NCBI RefSeq assembly: GCF_027925155.1 | Contig: NZ_BSDY01000005.1 | Location: 62,001-126,000, forward strand | Origin: Propionigenium maris DSM 9537 | GTDB lineage: Bacteria; Fusobacteriota; Fusobacteriia; Fusobacteriales; Fusobacteriaceae | Direction: 5' to 3' | DNA length: 64,000 nt | Shown: positions 10,143 to 18,207 of the stretch, piece after piece | How the letters are laid out: each line of letters starts with the position of its first letter | How positions within the stretch are numbered: the stretch's first letter is position 1 | Made by a program: the position numbers and the translations under genes | The notes under the pieces: model-generated | Databases searched by the model: none | What the model was told of the DNA's origin: nothing | What the model saw: only the letters and a program-made list of their open reading frames with translations

Positions 10143-11141
10143 ATGAATTATAACTTAAAGGAATTAGCTAACCTTCTTGGTGGAGAAATAAAGGGAGATT
10201 CAAGGTCAGAAGTTGCTGGCCTGGCTCCCTTTTTTCAAGCTAAGAGGGATGAGTTAACATTTGCAGCAGATGAGAAATTTTTAAAGAAGCTGGGAGAGAC
10301 TGCAGCTGAAACAGTGGTAGTACCACCTCTTCCAAACCTTCCAGAGGGAAAGACATATATAGTAGTAGAGAGCAATCCTAGGGAGCTTATGCCAAAGCTT
10401 CTGGCCTTCTTTAAAAGACCTGTTAAACCTATGGAAAAGATGAGAGAGGATAGCGCTAAGATAGGTGCCAATGTTTCCATTGCACCAAATGCTTATATAG
10501 GTCACGATGTAGAACTTGGAGATAATGTAGTGATCCATCCAAATGTTACCATTCACGAGGGAGTAAAGATTGGAGAGGGATCTGTAATCTACTCCAATGC
10601 AGTTATAAGAGAGTTCTGTGTATTTGGAAAGAGGTGTATGGTTCAGCCTGGAGCGGTAATAGGTTCCGATGGATTTGGTTATACTAAGGTAGGGGGTAAG
10701 AATACCAAGATAGACCAGATAGGAAGAGTAGTCCTTGGGGATGAGGTAGAGATAGGAGCAAATACTACCATAGACAGGGGAGCAATAGGGGATACAGTTA
10801 TCAAGAGCTATACTAAGGTAGATAACTTAGTACAGATAGCTCACAATGATATCATTGGTGAAAACTGTATTATAATCTCTCAGGTAGGAATAGCTGGAAG
10901 TACTGAGGTGGGAGATAATACCACTCTTGCAGGACAGGTAGGAGTAGCTGGTCACATAAAGATAGGAAGCAACGTAATTGTTGGAGCCAAGTCTGGAATT
11001 CAGGGTAATGTAGCTGATAACCAGATCCTTTCAGGACTTCCACTGGTACCAGTAAAGGAAGATATGAAGATAAGAGCATCTTTAAAGAAGCTTCCTGAGT
11101 TGTTAAAGAGAGTAAAGCAACTGGAAAAACTAGTAAAGTAG
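10143..11141 (+). CDS. lpxD: UDP-3-O-(3-hydroxyacyl)glucosamine N-acyltransferase LpxD
   Basis: Third step of lipid A synthesis: transfer of a hydroxyacyl chain from ACP to the 2-amino group of UDP-3-O-acyl-glucosamine. The 332-residue protein has the LpxD uridine-binding N-domain (to about residue 100), then left-handed beta-helix hexapeptide repeats (about 105-300) and a C-terminal helix. The catalytic His in 'VQIAHND' is His234, and the 'GSDGFGY' motif is at about 174-180. The gene shows that the organism makes lipid A. It ends the tamB-bamA-skp-lpxD unit, directly before a good terminator. Confidence 0.96.
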   Translation: MNYNLKELANLLGGEIKGDSRSEVAGLAPFFQAKRDELTFAADEKFLKKLGETAAETVVVPPLPNLPEGKTYIVVESNPRELMPKLLAFFKRPVKPMEKMREDSAKIGANVSIAPNAYIGHDVELGDNVVIHPNVTIHEGVKIGEGSVIYSNAVIREFCVFGKRCMVQPGAVIGSDGFGYTKVGGKNTKIDQIGRVVLGDEVEIGANTTIDRGAIGDTVIKSYTKVDNLVQIAHNDIIGENCIIISQVGIAGSTEVGDNTTLAGQVGVAGHIKIGSNVIVGAKSGIQGNVADNQILSGLPLVPVKEDMKIRASLKKLPELLKRVKQLEKLVK

Positions 11142-11148
11142 ATAGAGG

Positions 11149-11175
11149 GCTTCCTTCATATGAGGGAAGCTTTTT
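11149..11175 (+). terminator. Rho-independent terminator after lpxD
   Basis: The inverted repeat GCTTCC...GGAAGC spans 11149-11170, with additional pairs inside the loop, and is followed by TTTTT. It ends the outer-membrane assembly operon. Confidence 0.85.
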
Positions 11176-11229
11176 GACTATCTTTTACAGGAGAGAGTCG
11201 GCAACGACAGAGGTTTAGGAGGTTGGACC

Positions 11230-11868
11230 ATGGGATTTTTAAGTGGGATCTTTAAGAGAGAAAGGTCTAGGAAAGCAAGTGTCTATATTGGGAAGGATGG
11301 GGGAAGCTATATCTCCCAGGACTTGAAAACAGGGATATTTTTGGAGGGAAGCACCGAAAAGATAAGGGATAGGATAAAAGCACTCCTGGCTGAAAGGCTT
11401 TTGAGTATAGGAGAAGAGGATGCCAAGGGAGAGATAAGAAGGATATTGGAGGAAGTAAATACCGAGCTCCACTCCCAGGGAGAGGAAGTTTCTCTGATAG
11501 CATTTCATCAACTGGAAAAATATATAGCTCTAGTTCATATTGGGGTCTCTAGGGCATATATTCTAAGAGAGAATGAGATAATTCAAATTACCGAGGATGA
11601 TACCCAGGGGTGGCAGCTCCTAAAGAGTGGCCTTATGGATGAGGATAAGCTCAGGGAGAGTGCCCTTGGAAGGATGCCCACCAAGCTTCTTGGTAGGAGC
11701 AGCAGGGTACAGGTTAATACAGGGGAGTACTACTTTACAGAGGAAGAGAGGCTTCTCCTTTTATCAGGAGAGAAAGCTCTGAAGGACGGAGATGAAAAAA
11801 TTTGGGATACCTTTAGCACTTCCAACTATGAAGAGCTTGAAGGGGATTATCTCTTAAAGATCTTATAG
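11230..11868 (+). CDS. Degenerate PP2C-like protein, probable pseudophosphatase
   Basis: A 212-residue protein without signal peptide or membrane segment. The C-terminal half resembles the PP2C/PrpC phosphatase fold: GVSRAY at residues 105-110 matches the 'GDSRaY' strand, TEDD at 121-124 matches 'TeDHs', ALGR at 145-148 matches 'trALG', and LLLLSGEKAL at 175-184 matches 'LLLCSDGL'. The metal-binding Asp of GDSR is Val, the Asp of SDG is replaced, and the N-terminal 'DR..NeD' metal motif is absent. If the family call is right, catalysis is unlikely and a binding or sensing role is more plausible. AGGAGG at 11219 supports the ATG. The gene stands between two hairpins. The family call rests on motif pattern only. 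Confidence 0.55.
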   Translation: MGFLSGIFKRERSRKASVYIGKDGGSYISQDLKTGIFLEGSTEKIRDRIKALLAERLLSIGEEDAKGEIRRILEEVNTELHSQGEEVSLIAFHQLEKYIALVHIGVSRAYILRENEIIQITEDDTQGWQLLKSGLMDEDKLRESALGRMPTKLLGRSSRVQVNTGEYYFTEEERLLLLSGEKALKDGDEKIWDTFSTSNYEELEGDYLLKIL

Positions 11869-11910
11869 TGAGAGGATAGTTTTAGAGGAAGGCAGAAAAA
11901 TAAGTCAAAT

Positions 11911-11934
11911 AGTACAGTATTAACTGTATTTTTT
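11911..11934 (+). terminator. AT-rich terminator-like hairpin just before the restriction-modification gene
   Basis: TACAGT (11913-11918) pairs with ACTGTA (11923-11928) across the loop ATTA and is followed by six T residues. It may end the PP2C-like transcript. It lies only 14 bases before the chosen start codon of the next gene and the stem is weak, so it could instead be an operator or attenuator for that gene. Confidence 0.5.
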
Positions 11935-11947
11935 GAGGGTGGTAGAT

Positions 11948-14900
11948 ATGAGAAAGAAGCAGAAGTTGGAATTGATAGCTCAACTGGTAGAGATGCCCTT
12001 TGAAGAGGAGAGCTACCGTGAATTTTTAGAGAAGGTTTTAGGCGGAGAGTTATTTGAAAACGCAGGACAGAATGAGCTGGTTGGTGAACTGGTTCAAGAT
12101 GATGAAGTAATAGGTTTGTTTCAGATAGAGTGCAGGGGTTTAAAGGATTTCTTTAGGAGAAGTAGGGTACAGAGAAATTATTTGGGGAGCCTCCTGAAGA
12201 GGAAGTACCGGAAAAGGTATAGGAGGGTTCTTGCAGCTTTCTACGCTCCCGATGAAGAGATATGGAGGCTGTCTCTTGTGAAGTTGGATGAAGCTTTTAG
12301 CAGCGGGGAAACAATTCCAATAAGGATGACCTCCCATATAATGGGTTGCGGTAAGAGAAATAGAGCAGCTATAGATATGATAGGTCTTTTTCTGGAAAAG
12401 CCTAAAAAGAAGGGCCTCAGGGGAATATCCCTGGTCTTTGACCAGGAGAAGATGCTAGATGAGTTCTTCAAGTGTTTCAGTGAGGTATTCTATAGTTTGA
12501 GGGAGGATCTCAAGGAAAGTGAGGAGATTCTCAGGATAGCCCTGGATAAGAAGAGAGATGTAGGTGAGCTTGCAGATGTGGTGGCTAAGAGGGTTGCCAC
12601 TCAGATGATAGTTCTCTACTTCATAGAAAAGAAGGGATGGCTGGGGGCACCTAAGGAGAAATCTATAGAGGATGGGGATCATTACTTTATAGAGAAGCTC
12701 TACTCTACATGTAGCAGGGATGGGAAGAACTTCTATGGTGATTATCTGGAGCCTCTATTTCATAAAGGTTTTAATACCTGGCGTGGAGAAGAAAACTACA
12801 TGGAGGAGTTTGAGTGCAGGGTTCCCTACTTTAACATAGACATCTTTAAACCCTATCTAGGGGTAGACTGGGAGAAGCACTCAATCAAGGTAGAGGATAG
12901 GGTATTTTACAACGATGGAAGGGGGATGCTGGAGCTCTTTGAAAGGTACTACTTCAGCCTTATGGAAAATGAGCCCCACTTGGGAGATATGGTAGTGGAT
13001 CCAGAGATGATCGGGAAGGTCTTTGAAAACCTTCTGGACACAGATTATAGGAGGTCCAAGGGAACCTACTATACTCCAAGAAAGATAGTTCACTTTATGT
13101 GCAAGGCCACCCTTGTAAACTACCTCTACAAAAAGATAGAAAAGTTAAAGGAGGAGGATATAAAAAACTTTATCTTCCTCTCTGAATTCTACTGGGATGA
13201 GGACAAGGGGATAGTGAAAAGAGGGGGAAGGAGCGAGAACCTTCATATTCCAGAGGGGATATATAGAAGGATCCACCATATAGAAGCAGCCCTTAAGGAT
13301 ATCAAGGTAGTAGAGCCGTCAACTGGTTCCGGAGCCTTCCTCCTGGGAATGTTAGGGGAGCTGCTTAAGATAAGAGAGGTAGTGGGAAGATATGTAAGTG
13401 TATATGATCAGCTGGAAATGGGTCACCAAAGGGTGGCTCCTCCCATGGATGAAAACTTTCTTCTTAAGGGGGAGATAGTGGAGAATAACCTCTATGGAGT
13501 TGATATAGAGGAGCTTGCAGTTGAGTCATCTAAACTTAGGTTTTGGATGTCTCTCATGTCCGATGCCCCCGAGTATGACTACAAAAAACTGCTGAGAGCA
13601 GAAAAAAACCTGGTAGCTGGTAACTCCATTACCATGAGGTGGGAGGATCAATTTTCAGAGATCTTCATGAAGAATAAGGGCTTTGATATTGTAATCGGTA
13701 ACCCTCCCTATGTAGGGGAAAAGGGAAACAAGGAGATCTTCAGAGAGATTATAAAAACTCCCCTGGGAGAGAAGTTCTACAGGGGGAAGGGAGATCTATT
13801 CTACTTCTTCTTTCACCTGGGTCTGGATATACTAAAGGAGAGGGGAACCCTTGCCTATATAACAACCAACTACTATATTACTGCTGACGGAGCTGTGAAG
13901 CTTAGGGAGGATATAAGGTGCAGAAGTACCATCCTTCAGATGATAGACTTCAATGAAGTCAGTATCTTCAGCAGAGCCAAGGGGCAGCATAATATAATAA
14001 GTATCCTGGAAAAATCCAAAGATAATAACAGGGTAGGAAAAACTTCCCTCTGCAACACCAAGGGTGAACTCACAGCTATGGAGATGAGTAGCTACCTTGC
14101 CAGAAAATATAATGAGGGAAGCTATTCAAGCCTGAAACAGAACGAGTTTTACAGGGGAGAAAAGAGCTATATAAGACTGGAGAAGAATAAGATCTCCGAG
14201 ATCCTTGAAAAGGTGTTGGCCCAGGGAATTCCTCTCAAGGAGGAAGTAAATATCAATCAGGGACTTGTATCTGGAGCGGATAGGCTAACAAGAAGACACA
14301 TTGAAAAATTTGGCATAGATGGTGAAAAGGGTGAGGGAATATACTCCCTGGACAAAATTGAGACAGAGAGACTCTCCCTCAACGAAAAGGAGAGGAAGCA
14401 TCTAACTATGTTCTATAAGAACTCCCACATTAAGAGGTATAGGTGTGAAGAGACTTCAGACAGAGAGCTCCTATATATAACCAAGGACGATAAGTTGGAG
14501 GATCTTCCCAATATCTCAAAGCACCTTCTGAGGTATAAGAAAATACTGGAGAACAAGAGGGAAGCCAGACAGGGAAGACTTCCCTGGTACTCCCTTCACT
14601 GGCCAAGGGAGAGGGAGATATTTACCGGAGAAAAGATAGTTGCTCCCCAGAGAAGTAGGGAAAATGTATTTGCCTACACCGATAGGGAGTGGTTTGCAAG
14701 TGCTGATGTATACTACATTACAAAAAAAACCGAGGGCAGACTCAGTCTGAAGTATATACTGGCATTGCTAAACTCCAAGCTCTACTATATCTGGCTCTAT
14801 AAGAGGGGAAAGAGAAAGGGAGAGCTTCTTGAGCTCTATGCCACTCCCCTTGAAGAACTTCCTGTAAAGGTAATAGACTTCAATGCTCAAAAAGCATTTA

Positions 14901-15061
14901 TAGATATAGTGGATGAGATTATAGAGAGGAGATCTCAGGGTGTGGAAAGCAGAGGTTTAGAGGACAGGCTGGACGAGATGGTCTGTGAACTATATGCTCT
15001 CGATAAAGATGAGAGGGATGAGATATATAAGTTTTATCGGGGAAAATTAGAGGCTAAGTAG
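11948..15061 (+). CDS. Eco57I-like type IIG restriction-modification protein (single-polypeptide adenine methyltransferase)
   Basis: A 1037-residue single-chain restriction-modification protein. The N-terminal part carries the 'VQRNYLGSLL...WRLSLVKLD' pattern of this family. It is followed by the helical 'FENLLD...GTYYTPRKIVHFM' segment, methyltransferase motif I 'EPSTGSGAFLLG' (about 453-466), catalytic motif IV NPPY (about 584-587), and a C-terminal TaqI-like target-recognition region. It should methylate adenine N6. The N-terminal nuclease segment reads 'VIGLFQIECRG', with E-C-R at residues 61-63 where relatives commonly show E-x-K, so cleavage is uncertain. The ATG at 11948 is chosen because GAGGGTGG precedes it; an in-frame TTG at 11933 lies inside a hairpin. 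No other restriction or BREX gene is adjacent. Confidence 0.85.
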   Translation: MRKKQKLELIAQLVEMPFEEESYREFLEKVLGGELFENAGQNELVGELVQDDEVIGLFQIECRGLKDFFRRSRVQRNYLGSLLKRKYRKRYRRVLAAFYAPDEEIWRLSLVKLDEAFSSGETIPIRMTSHIMGCGKRNRAAIDMIGLFLEKPKKKGLRGISLVFDQEKMLDEFFKCFSEVFYSLREDLKESEEILRIALDKKRDVGELADVVAKRVATQMIVLYFIEKKGWLGAPKEKSIEDGDHYFIEKLYSTCSRDGKNFYGDYLEPLFHKGFNTWRGEENYMEEFECRVPYFNIDIFKPYLGVDWEKHSIKVEDRVFYNDGRGMLELFERYYFSLMENEPHLGDMVVDPEMIGKVFENLLDTDYRRSKGTYYTPRKIVHFMCKATLVNYLYKKIEKLKEEDIKNFIFLSEFYWDEDKGIVKRGGRSENLHIPEGIYRRIHHIEAALKDIKVVEPSTGSGAFLLGMLGELLKIREVVGRYVSVYDQLEMGHQRVAPPMDENFLLKGEIVENNLYGVDIEELAVESSKLRFWMSLMSDAPEYDYKKLLRAEKNLVAGNSITMRWEDQFSEIFMKNKGFDIVIGNPPYVGEKGNKEIFREIIKTPLGEKFYRGKGDLFYFFFHLGLDILKERGTLAYITTNYYITADGAVKLREDIRCRSTILQMIDFNEVSIFSRAKGQHNIISILEKSKDNNRVGKTSLCNTKGELTAMEMSSYLARKYNEGSYSSLKQNEFYRGEKSYIRLEKNKISEILEKVLAQGIPLKEEVNINQGLVSGADRLTRRHIEKFGIDGEKGEGIYSLDKIETERLSLNEKERKHLTMFYKNSHIKRYRCEETSDRELLYITKDDKLEDLPNISKHLLRYKKILENKREARQGRLPWYSLHWPREREIFTGEKIVAPQRSRENVFAYTDREWFASADVYYITKKTEGRLSLKYILALLNSKLYYIWLYKRGKRKGELLELYATPLEELPVKVIDFNAQKAFIDIVDEIIERRSQGVESRGLEDRLDEMVCELYALDKDERDEIYKFYRGKLEAK

Positions 15062-15084
15062 TGCCTCTTTGAAAGGAATGAAGT

Positions 15085-15897
15085 GTGAAGAAGAGTGTAA
15101 AGGAAATAGAAAAAAGTATTAAAAAGACCTATAAAAAGGAGCTATGGAATAAGTTTATAAGGGGTATAAAGGAGTTTAAGTTAATAGAGCCTGGGGATAG
15201 GATAGCTGTGGCAATCTCTGGAGGAAAGGACAGTCTCCTAATGGCAAAGCTTCTTCAGATGCTTCAGAGAAACAGGAGCTATGATTTTGAGGTAGAGTTT
15301 ATCTCTATGAATCCAGGATTTAGCAGTGTAAACCTTGAAAATATGATGGAGAACCTGGAGGGCTTGGGGATAGAGGCGCATATCTTTGATACAGATGTAT
15401 TTGAGGTATCAAATCTAATAGCAGAGGATTCTCCCTGCTATATCTGTGCCCGTATGAGAAGGGGAGCTCTCTACAGCAAGGCTGTGGAACTGGGCTGCAA
15501 CAAGATGGCCCTTGGGCACCACTTCGATGATGTAGTTGAAACTATTATGATGAGTATCCTCTATACGGGGAAGTATCAGACGATGATGCCTAAATTAAAG
15601 GCTCAGAACTTCCAGGGGGTGGAGGTAATAAGACCTATGTACTTTATCGAGGAGAGGGATATTATAACCTATACTCAGGAGAGCGGGATAGAGGCTATGA
15701 ACTGTGGATGTGCAGTGACCTCTGGAAAGATAAGTCCATCCAAGAGAGCTGAGGTGAAGGAGATCTTGAAAAACTTAAGTACCCTAGACAGTGAATTTAA
15801 GTGGAGGATATACAAGTCCTCAACCAATGTAAATCTGGAGAAGGTAATCTCCTACTATGAGGGAGAAAGAGTTGCCAGTTTTTTAGATAATTACTAA
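15085..15897 (+). CDS. TtcA-like tRNA thiolation ATPase (PP-loop family)
   Basis: A 270-residue PP-loop enzyme that should adenylate and thiolate a tRNA base, probably cytidine 32. The ATP-binding P-loop is SGGKDS at residues 45-50. The Cys pair CYIC (118 and 121) and the later NCGC segment are the expected iron-sulfur and catalytic cysteines. 'ALGHHFDDVVET' is the typical TtcA/TtuA motif. Translation starts at GTG (15085) after GAAAGGA; the nearby ATG at 15078 is out of frame. It begins 23 bases after the restriction-modification gene on the same strand. TtcA versus a related thiolase cannot be settled by eye. Confidence 0.85.
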   Translation: MKKSVKEIEKSIKKTYKKELWNKFIRGIKEFKLIEPGDRIAVAISGGKDSLLMAKLLQMLQRNRSYDFEVEFISMNPGFSSVNLENMMENLEGLGIEAHIFDTDVFEVSNLIAEDSPCYICARMRRGALYSKAVELGCNKMALGHHFDDVVETIMMSILYTGKYQTMMPKLKAQNFQGVEVIRPMYFIEERDIITYTQESGIEAMNCGCAVTSGKISPSKRAEVKEILKNLSTLDSEFKWRIYKSSTNVNLEKVISYYEGERVASFLDNY

Positions 15898-15937
15898 GAG
15901 TATTAGGCTTGAGATACTATAAAAGTAAGGGAACAAT

Positions 15938-15968
15938 AAAAGAGGGCAACCTAGGGTCGCCCTCTTTT
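15938..15968. terminator. Bidirectional terminator between ttcA-like gene and fabV
   Basis: AAAAGAGGGC (15938-15947) pairs with GCCCTCTTTT (15959-15968). The A and T flanks give a T run on both strands, so it can serve the plus-strand ttcA-like gene and the convergent minus-strand fabV. Confidence 0.85.
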
Positions 15969-15983
15969 GATATCTATTACTAT

Positions 15984-17180
15984 CTACGGTCTAAGCTTAG
16001 CCATAGCCTCTAAATCTACATCAGCTTCATAGTCCACTCCATCTATCTCAAATCCGTTGAGCTGCATGAAGTCTCTCTTATATCTGGCAAAGTCCGTTAA
16101 CTCCTTAAAGTTATCTACAGTTATATCCTTATAGATCTCCATAACCTCTCTCTGAACGTCCTCTCTCATCTCCCATGAATCTGGTCTGATCCTTCCCTTA
16201 TCATCCATCTCCATCTTATCTCCGAAGATCATATCTGTAAATAGCCTGTGGGTATGAGCAATGGCATTTTCCTCGATTCCCTTTTCCTCCATTACCTTGA
16301 ATAGTACTGTGGCATAGAGTGGGAAGATAGGGATGAATGCACTGGCCTTTGTAACAATGGCTCTCTTTACTGCCACATGGGCACTTCCACCAATACTATC
16401 CTTAAGTTTTTTGTTGAGATCTAAAGCTGTGTTCTCAAGGTGTTCCTTGGCTCCACCTATTGTCCCCTCTCTGTAGATCCTTCTTGTTATCTCTGCACCA
16501 ATATATGAGTATGCAAGAGTCTGAAATCCCTTAGAAACTACATTGGCTTCAGTAAGGGCGTCAACCCAAAGGTTCCAGTCCTCTCCTCCCATTACCTTTA
16601 TTGTATTGGCTTCATCTTCAGGGGTTGCTGGATCAAGGGTAAGCTCCTCGATGCTTTCCTTTTCAACATTGAAGGTAGGTCCTGTAATAGATACCCCCTT
16701 AGGTCTCAGCTGTGATCTGTATACCTCACCAGTGTCTGGATCCTTTCTTACACCAGATGCAAGGGAGTATACCAGAAGGTCGATCTCTCCTCCAAACTCC
16801 TCCTTAATATATTTAATAACCTCATCTCTCATCTCGTGGGAGAAGGCATCTCCTATAAAGTTCTTGGCAACTAACCCTTCCTTTTCCGCAGCTTCCTTGA
16901 ACCAGATATTGTTGTACCATCCGGCACTTCCAGGTTTTCTGCCATTTCCCTCCTTCTCAAAGGATACTCCTATGGTATCAGCTTTGCTTCCTCCAAAAGC
17001 AAGGGAGATTCTTGAAGCTAAACCATATCCAGAGGAAGCCCCTAGGATAAGTACCTTTTTAGCGCCATTATAGCTTGTACTTGACTTAACGTATTCTATC
17101 TGATCTTCCACAGCTTTCTTACATCCAACTGGATGAGCATTTAGTGCAAGGCTTCCTTTTATTCTAGGTTTTATTACCAT
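15984..17180 (-). CDS. fabV: Trans-2-enoyl-ACP/CoA reductase FabV
   Basis: A 398-residue reductase of the FabV/TER family, which reduces trans-2-enoyl-ACP or enoyl-CoA with NADH in fatty acid synthesis or in butyrate-type fermentation. The hallmark Y-x8-K active site is Tyr236...Lys245 (YREGTIGGAK), and the nucleotide-binding loop is GASSGYGLASR at 48-58. The N-terminal 'MVIKPRIKG' and the length are normal for the family. It is a single-gene unit with its own near-consensus promoter at 17212-17240. FabV is a triclosan-tolerant replacement for FabI. Whether it serves lipid synthesis or crotonyl-CoA reduction cannot be told from the sequence. Confidence 0.96.
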   Translation of the reverse strand: MVIKPRIKGSLALNAHPVGCKKAVEDQIEYVKSSTSYNGAKKVLILGASSGYGLASRISLAFGGSKADTIGVSFEKEGNGRKPGSAGWYNNIWFKEAAEKEGLVAKNFIGDAFSHEMRDEVIKYIKEEFGGEIDLLVYSLASGVRKDPDTGEVYRSQLRPKGVSITGPTFNVEKESIEELTLDPATPEDEANTIKVMGGEDWNLWVDALTEANVVSKGFQTLAYSYIGAEITRRIYREGTIGGAKEHLENTALDLNKKLKDSIGGSAHVAVKRAIVTKASAFIPIFPLYATVLFKVMEEKGIEENAIAHTHRLFTDMIFGDKMEMDDKGRIRPDSWEMREDVQREVMEIYKDITVDNFKELTDFARYKRDFMQLNGFEIDGVDYEADVDLEAMAKLRP

Positions 17181-17211
17181 CTTATTTCCTCCATTTTAGT
17201 TATTCCCTACT

Positions 17212-17240
17212 ATTTTATCACTATATCTTTAACTTTTCAA
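17212..17240 (-). promoter_or_regulatory. Sigma-70-type promoter of fabV
   Basis: On the minus strand, TTGAAA (17235-17240) and TAAAAT (17212-17217) are separated by exactly 17 bases, each matching the consensus at five of six positions. It lies 32 bases upstream of the fabV start. Confidence 0.7.
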
Positions 17241-17243
17241 TCT

Positions 17244-18098
17244 TTATGGGGCGGACCTGTACTTGGTAAGGAGGGTGCAGGGGTGATATGATTCCTTGGC
17301 CCTCCTTAAGTTATCCTGTCCAAGATCCTCCTCACGGTTGACATAGGAGTATGAACTGAATTCATTTTCCAGGAAGAATTTATTCATCCCCTGGTAGATT
17401 CCGTCATAGAGGATATCTCCCTTTTCAATATGGATAAGGACTGTGTCAGGTGAGAGTTCCTCCCCTATGGTAAAGGCAGCAACTCTTCCGTCAATCCTCA
17501 GGAGGCCTCCTACAGCATCCAGTTCATGATAGTTTTTAAGTAATTCTATAATCCCATCCATCTCCCAGGAAAGTCCCTTATCCAGGTGGCACTCCTTATC
17601 CTCACACCAGTTTTTCTGAAAATCAATGACCTCGTGGATATTGGTCTCATCTATCTTTTCATAGGTAAAGTCATAGGATCTTATAAACTTATTCAGGTGA
17701 TTTCTCTTCTTATGGTACTTTCTTCCCTTGAGAGATATGAGTTTATCCACTTCATAGATGTAGTCGAAGCGCTCCCTCTCCTCTCTTAGGGGAACGATAT
17801 CCCGAAGGATCTCATAGATCTCCTCTGGAACAGCTCTTATAATATATCCCCTTTCTATATGCTTGAGGACCTCCTCCCTTAACCTCCTACAGTTATCTGA
17901 GATTGGGGGATAGATAAAGGGGGTATCTCCCTCTATACCTCTGATAAGGAGAACCTCCTCATCCATAAAGTACTCCAACTTTTTAGCCTTTCTCCACATA
18001 TAGAGGTTGATGCTGCTAAGGTCTCCAGTCTGGAACTTCCTTCCTATGGTCCTTTTAATCTTTTTAAGATCTTCTAGTTCAATTTTTTTCCATTCCAT
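17244..18098 (-). CDS. DUF2156 (LPG synthetase C-terminal-like, GNAT-fold) protein
   Basis: A 284-residue cytoplasmic protein of the DUF2156 family, related to the C-terminal acyltransferase-like domain of lysyl-phosphatidylglycerol synthase (MprF). Family features are the N-terminal 'IKRTIGRKFQTGDLSSINLYMW' region, which I shorten here to its key residues RK...D-S..N.Y.W at about 18-35, and the 'KGRKYHKKRNHLNKF' stretch at about 125-139. The C-terminal half has 'RVAAFTIGEEL' and 'YVNREEDLGQDNLRRAKESYHP'-type residues, where E-D-L-G-x-x-x-L-R is the signature. No membrane part is present. Its substrate is unknown. It diverges from the YihY-family gene and is followed by fabV after 63 bases. 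Confidence 0.85.
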   Translation of the reverse strand: MEWKKIELEDLKKIKRTIGRKFQTGDLSSINLYMWRKAKKLEYFMDEEVLLIRGIEGDTPFIYPPISDNCRRLREEVLKHIERGYIIRAVPEEIYEILRDIVPLREERERFDYIYEVDKLISLKGRKYHKKRNHLNKFIRSYDFTYEKIDETNIHEVIDFQKNWCEDKECHLDKGLSWEMDGIIELLKNYHELDAVGGLLRIDGRVAAFTIGEELSPDTVLIHIEKGDILYDGIYQGMNKFFLENEFSSYSYVNREEDLGQDNLRRAKESYHPCTLLTKYRSAP

Positions 18099-18207
18099 AT
18101 GTCCTCCTTATCTCCTACTAAAGTATCTACTGAAAAGTTGACCTTCTCCTTTAAAATAACAAAAGGTTTTAAATTTAATTTTCAGTATATGTAGTTGAGG
18201 TGATAGT

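Noticed and set aside
11933-11947. TTG start for the restriction-modification protein
   Set aside because: The codon lies in the T run of a hairpin; the ATG at 11948 has a GAGGGTGG site at correct distance.
11948-15061. BREX PglX methyltransferase and a defence island
   Set aside because: No brxA, brxB, brxC, pglZ or other defence gene is nearby, and the N-terminal WRLSLVKLD-type pattern fits the Eco57I-like group.
16543-17073. Plus-strand frame of 176 codons opposite fabV
   Set aside because: Antisense to the conserved FabV active-site region, low-complexity composition and no ribosome site.
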